43,671 bases of DNA from JAAFHN01 sp031421855 (lineage in GTDB: Bacteria > Pseudomonadota > Gammaproteobacteria > Burkholderiales > Burkholderiaceae_C), in contig JANOPN010000152.1 of the NCBI GenBank assembly GCA_031421855.1, positions 1 to 43,671 of the forward strand, read 5' to 3'. The first letter of the stretch is position 1. The number at the start of each line of letters is the position of its first letter. This document shows positions 42,401 through 43,671 of this stretch, in pieces. The notes under the pieces were generated by a model. It ran no database searches. It was given only the letters and a program-made list of their open reading frames with translations, and was not told the origin of the DNA. A program made the translations under genes and the position numbers.

Positions 42401-43671
42401 TTGAGTGAGTCAGACCCTGCGCCGAAACTCAAACTTGCTGCATTTGCGCTAACACCTACCCCAATTGTGACGACTGGATTTGCAACCGCTCGGTCAATGA
42501 GCGCGCCGGTGCTGATGTTCGGAACGCCGCGCGTCCAATTGGCCGGAACATCCCACTGCCCGCTGGTGTCGGTATTCCACCGTGTTGTGACACCGATTGG
42601 AAACAGACGCAGCACCCCGTTGGTGAAATTTGTCACGGTGGAATTGATGCCACTGATATCTGTCACGCTTGCATTCATCAATGGGATTGAGCTTGCTGCG
42701 GAAAACCCAATCACGTCCAGCGTGCTGGCGGAATTGATATGCGTCCCGCCGACCTCAGCCACACTCAAGGTACTCATACCTGAGACGAAACTGAGTGAGC
42801 CATTCACGTTGAGTCGATCACTGGCGCTTGGTGTCGGACCCCAATCGACTTCGACATAGCTCCCGCCTCCCACCACGAGCGGCGCATTAACCGTCAGTGT
42901 CCCGGTGACACCATAGTCGGCCACGCCCAGATTGCCGCCTGTGACAAACATCGTGTTGCCCGAAGTCACGCTGATGGTGCCCTGCGCCCGCAAAAATGCA
43001 CCGCCATTGACCGTGAAACTGCCGCCGTTGACCGTCAAACCGGTGGCGGCGTTCGTCATGACCAAGTTAGCACCTGAAGTGGCCAACAAAGCGCCGTTAA
43101 CTTGCAGGGTGCCGTCGCCGTTGAGGGTCAGGCTGCGCGTGGACAGTGTCGATGTGCCGACCGAGAGCGTTTTGCCAGATGCGATGTTGATGAAAGCATT
43201 TGCGTTCAAACCCAACCCACCACCTAAAGTGGCATTGCCTAAGAACGTGGTTGTCTGGATCGGATTCGCCAAAATCAACGATGCGGATGGCGCATTGACA
43301 GCAGAATTGAACTGCCAACTGCCGTTGGTGATGATGCTGCTGGAGCTGCTGGAAATACTCCCTACTCCGGCATTTAAGGTGTGGATACCTGTGTCCAACA
43401 ACAAAGGTCCGCTGGTCGAGTGCAAAGCCAATCCGTTACTTGTCGAAATCGAATCCTTGACGCTCACTTGACCCGCAGTCGCATTCAAAAACCCAATTGG
43501 CGTACCGGTACCAATTGGCCCGTTCAGGTAAATCGAGTTACCGGTTAAGGTCAAACCTGTGGCTAACGTACCGCCAAAGGGCTGCACCTCGCCATTTAGC
43601 GTGACGGACTGCCCGTGAATTGCCAGCGTATTGTTGAGCCGAACCTTGCCTGTCAACGTGACGCTCGAGCC
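30433..43671 (-). CDS. Giant filamentous-haemagglutinin/TpsA-like beta-helix exoprotein, 5' end beyond the window
   Basis: The frame is open from the right edge to TGA at 30433 (over 4,400 codons), so the N-terminus, signal and secretion domain are not in view. Nearly all of it is Gly/Ser/Thr/Asn-rich short-strand repeats ('LxIxGGTLxxxGxL'), as in beta-helix adhesins. At least seven 'W..(G)xW...NW..G..P' modules recur (near 42560, 40710, 38110, 36465, 35620, 34775, 33380). From about 33300 to 30700 the pattern becomes FHA-like ('LTAGGELRLTAGGPVTQSAAI'). The end has no beta-barrel. The last ~100 residues contain CINC and a terminal DTCPS, with a Lys/Asp-rich stretch between. Two-partner secretion is the likely route; no TpsB gene is in view. 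Confidence 0.8.
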   Translation of the reverse strand, partial: GSSVTLTGKVRLNNTLAIHGQSVTLNGEVQPFGGTLATGLTLTGNSIYLNGPIGTGTPIGFLNATAGQVSVKDSISTSNGLALHSTSGPLLLDTGIHTLNAGVGSISSSSSSIITNGSWQFNSAVNAPSASLILANPIQTTTFLGNATLGGGLGLNANAFINIASGKTLSVGTSTLSTRSLTLNGDGTLQVNGALLATSGANLVMTNAATGLTVNGGSFTVNGGAFLRAQGTISVTSGNTMFVTGGNLGVADYGVTGTLTVNAPLVVGGGSYVEVDWGPTPSASDRLNVNGSLSFVSGMSTLSVAEVGGTHINSASTLDVIGFSAASSIPLMNASVTDISGINSTVTNFTNGVLRLFPIGVTTRWNTDTSGQWDVPANWTRGVPNISTGALIDRAVANPVVTIGVGVSANAASLSFGAGSDSLKIDGGRLFTGSSSINVLSGSTLGISENGGTLAGAGALNVLSSATFLLNGGTLSMNGGVTTSAGSTTEIKTANLMSNWSNDGQVELHGGAALTMAPNVVFTNQPGGTFVHQSGSSTLSLGLGAQFDNAGVLSVQTGATGLLVTGSGQLQNRGTVDVSGGAELLIAVNSPGAADTGLYNSNFGSTLSFSGSRTLGIGSDIGGVGAIRIYPTGTLVVNDNLSAQLTGEFAVGGTLSLNTSKQVIFANSLQMQGVNARIDGVDDIETQGGLLIGGGTLAGSGSLDTTAGVSILGAATVARSWQNSGSIVLAQAASQLTLAGDLHNTGTVVITDGTTTPLVLGSSTLTNDGILTWSVGGDKTISGGAGSSLINTAGGVYFAGYSHAVTTDQFTQAGALNIDNGVTFSRAAGFTNTGTIRQSGDFPGSTYTINVGSSTLVNGAAGVIEAIGDGVTSQVKIIGNLDASNSSGELKFLLDPVSSSKITVTGNFKPGNAIEVLESTPFVGSDDNFTLIVAGTASPVGMAGAPIVGSSIAGVSFESSTSVTTLSVFTTSVSNSWATSVNGNWTDDSKWSRGHAPRAGESATISPSGSHVVTLTSGNATALNLQMGNVDDGLKIAGGTLTLAGSSTIEGTLDLGGGRISLTGGTNNLKVTSLSITSGSIDGTGDLVIQSGGGMNWSGGTISGSGKVSLYSDSFIGGNGPVLDGRELCTHPGMTLGIGSASTNAFLFQLQNGGRVRNMGNLYFDTSGTEVGGVAGDGTGAVINEAGLVVAAQPGQSVGFFNTELRNNSGGTINVVSGTARTSMSSNWGVGSSTLSIAAGAGFELQGGSSQSLVFGPNMSLANAGSLTVSGGSTLTANGGASHDAGSTINVSAGKLILLAAENFAGLNVGLLGTVQSDSSISVAGTMSWGGLISNDVGTLTPLSTTGVVNITGPAIANRLNWLAAGNINYLNGGVAGLRLNAMSTLTIANTSTLSLRSTSVSLIEGNGKLINNGVIVNAYNDPSVLGQTASILRPDTFVNNGRVINDTEVPGLKALLIETNVGSPVTDLGTYVVASGTGLVFAGNGSRTLGLVSQLDWGGTIGVATGSTLVSQASVVGASSVRSLLLDGGATMSHNAALTVSKLNISSGNWVSPAPLYATNQFTLTGGSIAGIGGVTIGSAVGAGIITGGSIDGSRLVNLGTASIGNSALFLGSSGIFDNQVEATLSITSASGGIFGLAGSTLQNNGGFIDFSPLGGSLSFNGSVTNSGMLKIAGNNVTFGSLTMGSGTINTALGARLNLGNTAFSLGGTLQGLGTLAINGGVGTLDLGATGVLSPGGVGAIGTLTVQGDAVLDMGTLNFELSTPSSHDVLRVTGTVTSCGCLTVDRTDLLATYSPGANFDVLQASGGLVQTATPVVPGFATAWLTGPNRLRLTAVAGDNYWNLQSGTVYTSGNWSVGSNWSLGLPTAAQQVYIDRPDPLTVTVNSLGNVAGGVVLGTNNTLSVASGGGLTIDGSKTTAIAGSLQIQGTLNLQANATLGGAVALATGGRLIAQSSLTLAGAASVDGGTIATSGGLTTLGTVTLGGAAKLDGGGNWTNSGTIRVTPGSSFSVGGELSLNNAGLLEFLPSAALASTWASTIHNTGTIAVSGVAGATLNTSGVDSGLWQVASGSTLSLRNASRTLATGFNATGTGLIRLDNAGLVLSTHLSLSSGGPALMLDGASISGTQNLTVGSSLMLTNAGFDGGGTLFTPSGSVVSFTGDAQPVVFSNNSKWINNGQVNFTVATSLLTVASGSNVINGLGGSWVIGTGNQLDLFGVGTLSNLGGTISVGSDAFMSVHSVPLVQQGVVDLGANAIFARPVSMVNEGTIRGNGSIQTAAFTNASTGTLAPGSSTSIGSINFSGSADLTAGTIKIKLSGVTNHDVVTADAISVGLATVIDRTDLFATYAPGATFDVLRSSIALVGTAPTVAGFIVGFVATPGSGLRLTAQGGDNVWTNLGSGSWESSGNWSAGATPTAAQQVIINQPAALTVSVNSPGQVAGGVILGTANTLALSGGALTIDGSKVTQLDGSVLINGGQINLPSNASVNGAVALQSGSLRSLGALSLAGQLSLTGSGTLAATGGVTTTGLVNTSGGSTIDAPTWTQRGTLQGTGSINLNGGTLVNEGVISPGGAGAIGALLISGNLNLTQGTVKVELTNISTHDVLGVSGAVATGTTTVIDRTDLFATYAPGASFDVIRGGVALSGAAPTVGGFNVSQVTTPGFGLRLTAQGGDNVWTNLGSGSWEASSNWSAGATPTAAQQVVINRASPLTVTVSLPGQVAGGVILGSANTLALNGGALDIDGSKVTQLNGTVLINGGELNAPSGASFAGGVVLQSGSLRSSGALALSGALNLSSSGSLSIGGGLTTSGLVTIDGVARVSTPTWIQRGTVQGTGSIDLNGGTLINEGVLSPGGSGVIGTLSVRGNLQLAGASSTVIDLGSSDQVTVSGLLTVEAGATLSVSELAPNRVKTDSVYSLFSAGTLSGSSPVIVSGISDVRGFSSTLTSGNALQISPTGVTTSWNTDANGSWATAANWTRGAPVSSSVAVIDRTSANPVVSVSANAAVGSLTVVGGDVLSVESGSTFAIGAAANINNLTVSGAVTGAAITSGGQVRLNDGAVISSALNTTGVLTVTGATRLAGGGSANSGVVSIGSGVLDISGGAYSLNSASVTSAGGTIVVSGGVLDINGASSIGGNVSAVLTAGSFNANNAAGIDLNTFDQRGGVLGGSADVRVSGAYQVSGGDQSGSGATRINGATGNQISGGAINRSQRIANNAALLMSGTIGGNGEINNSGSIQFQGVVSNLSLVSAGQVDVRGSGAQFNGGVNLAGGQTTLASGARFGGASGLSLGSGAILSNSGASTLDGGAVGVSVQGTLSPGGASAIGEIAVNGNLVLGGSAVLAIELQNTSSHDRITVSGPASVGGRLQLSDVAGANYVAGNVFSVISAGGAVQGNFETISPGRSFSGKAVGSSFQLSALAQESGWTGVAGDNNWFNPLNWDSGHVPMAAETASIDKGGAFSVDISSGPAFAGGVVLGSNDRLNVNGQVLNVSGQTATRIDGTLSVNGGGSVAWAAGLGGGSGLIVLNNGGVNFAGGTYSFGSVSGLGSLGIAGGDQTIGSIQVNNLTQTGGSLRSTSAMVSQGYSQLGGVANFGTANLTQQNGAMRLGLMNVSGGLDLVADDIEVASTLTAAIVRVRSQTAGRAISLGASQAGALSLDSSELSRLQTGVLSVGNASGGDVTISGAVDRGTGALLIGSGGVVSQSSAGAITAANFAVAASSVLLDSAENDFGIVAATSAGALSLRDRNALSIGSVGVASQSLTGLTAGGELRLTAGGPVTQSAAIAAAGGLRLSGAGGFGLGNAGNQMGGPVSLINVGATTLASAGLITVQGSATSLNLTARDVSLGSLSVGGPLTINASARINQGASIAIAGVSNFTANDISLSLASAYGGAVTVNAIGAASLNSGGALAVQGQGGSVTLTSAGAITQSGALLAPSVVVNAIGQRVNLSHSGNRFGSLVFNVADISARTSNATLVVAGAASNSAELTFASSLSQSAALATPRLSVVALAPAGVVLLDGGNSISTVSFSNAGGAYDNITYRTNAANAAIDGAVSATRAVSIDATNSGLAMSSVSASTVSVQSSGALTQQSDSSLTAANAKLQGSSVGAASQSFNLSGVGRVQLIATAGDVNATSNRALTLTGDNRATGAFSVTSAGLTMADARLRASTASLASGSGDLSLISQTSAVLIDAGNVSLQGARVVLQAGSGSVDVNAFNQIKVTAAGDIVINGGSGSGAHAALTSDGPSTITAGGALLVTAGSGANAYAKVDPLAGQALEITAPRVTLTGGSGAGAYAAIASEGNVTINSPSVVLAAGSGGNADAVIVSYFGKVVAPGCINCVQLTSSPLSSSATQTGILQGPEFLAILLQQITSPQASQQFAQIIKDAGTKPTTSAKDDEDAKKRKKEGDIVVTDTCPS
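35080..36820 (-). repeat. Tandem ~843-bp duplication inside the exoprotein gene
   Basis: The block with 'gtcac(c)gccttgcgcagtca' and the block with 'gccgcccgg' each recur at exactly 843 bp (36499 vs 35656; 35959 vs 35116), giving 281 codons per unit. Protein copies share 'GGDNVWTNLGSGSWE', 'GVILG.ANTLAL', 'WxQRGTxQGTGSI' and, where complete, 'DRTDLFATYAPGASFDV'. A more diverged unit lies near 36500-38400. It reflects recent domain amplification and is a site of likely length variation. Confidence 0.8.

Noticed and set aside
30433..43671. CRISPR array or satellite DNA
   Set aside because: The repetition is at the protein level within one uninterrupted frame. There is no short direct repeat with regular unique spacers.

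Overview
The window looks like chromosomal DNA of a betaproteobacterium, most likely Burkholderiales, Comamonadaceae (Rhodoferax/Polaromonas-like). Three things suggest this: a GC-rich core genome; the compact order tauE-cysI-DUF934-cysH-cysD-cysN, which is characteristic of that group; and small dispersed repeats of a type I associate with comamonad genomes. No species is claimed. Family assignments rest on motifs read from the translated sequence; no database search was possible.

Layout. Positions 1-314 hold two kinds of dispersed repeat and run into the clipped 3' end of a GIY-YIG nuclease gene (315-1124, minus). Then come a NadM-Nudix bifunctional NAD-metabolism enzyme, a DUF3422 protein and a ParA/TraL-like ATPase, all plus strand. 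On the minus strand follow a methyltransferase, an LtaS/OpgB-like sulfatase-fold transferase and a GH17-GT2 membrane glucan synthase, which together look like a periplasmic-glucan cluster. Next, also minus, are rimO, tRNA-Val(CAC), dnaQ, a double pseudo-receiver protein, a branched-chain-amino-acid-type binding protein and a MipA/OmpV outer-membrane protein.

Positions 15768-21801 (plus) are an assimilatory sulfate-reduction operon. CysDN makes APS, a CC/CxxC-type CysH reduces it to sulfite, CysI reduces sulfite to sulfide, and TauE may move sulfur anions. No cysJ is present. A 7Fe ferredoxin (fdxA) and a thioredoxin-reductase-like ferredoxin-NADP reductase follow directly and are plausible electron donors. 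Three copies of a ~60-bp repeat lie inside this operon. One is read in frame in cysI, and one encodes the N-terminus of the DUF934 protein.

Positions 24788-30293 are a 5,457-bp integrated element inserted in the 3' end of tRNA-Asn(GTT). It is bounded by a 49-bp perfect duplication of the tRNA end. It encodes a tyrosine integrase, a MOBV/Pre-type relaxase, two small DNA-binding-type proteins, an unrecognised 275-aa protein and a HigBA-like toxin-antitoxin pair with a palindromic operator candidate. A second 31-bp perfect direct repeat lies just inside each end. I read it as a minimal integrative and mobilizable element.

Positions 30433-43671 (minus) are one giant open frame, more than 4,400 codons, that runs off the right edge. 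It is a repetitive beta-helix exoprotein of the filamentous-haemagglutinin/TpsA kind, with at least seven W/NW modules, an internal 843-bp tandem duplication and cysteines confined near its C-terminus in the final region.
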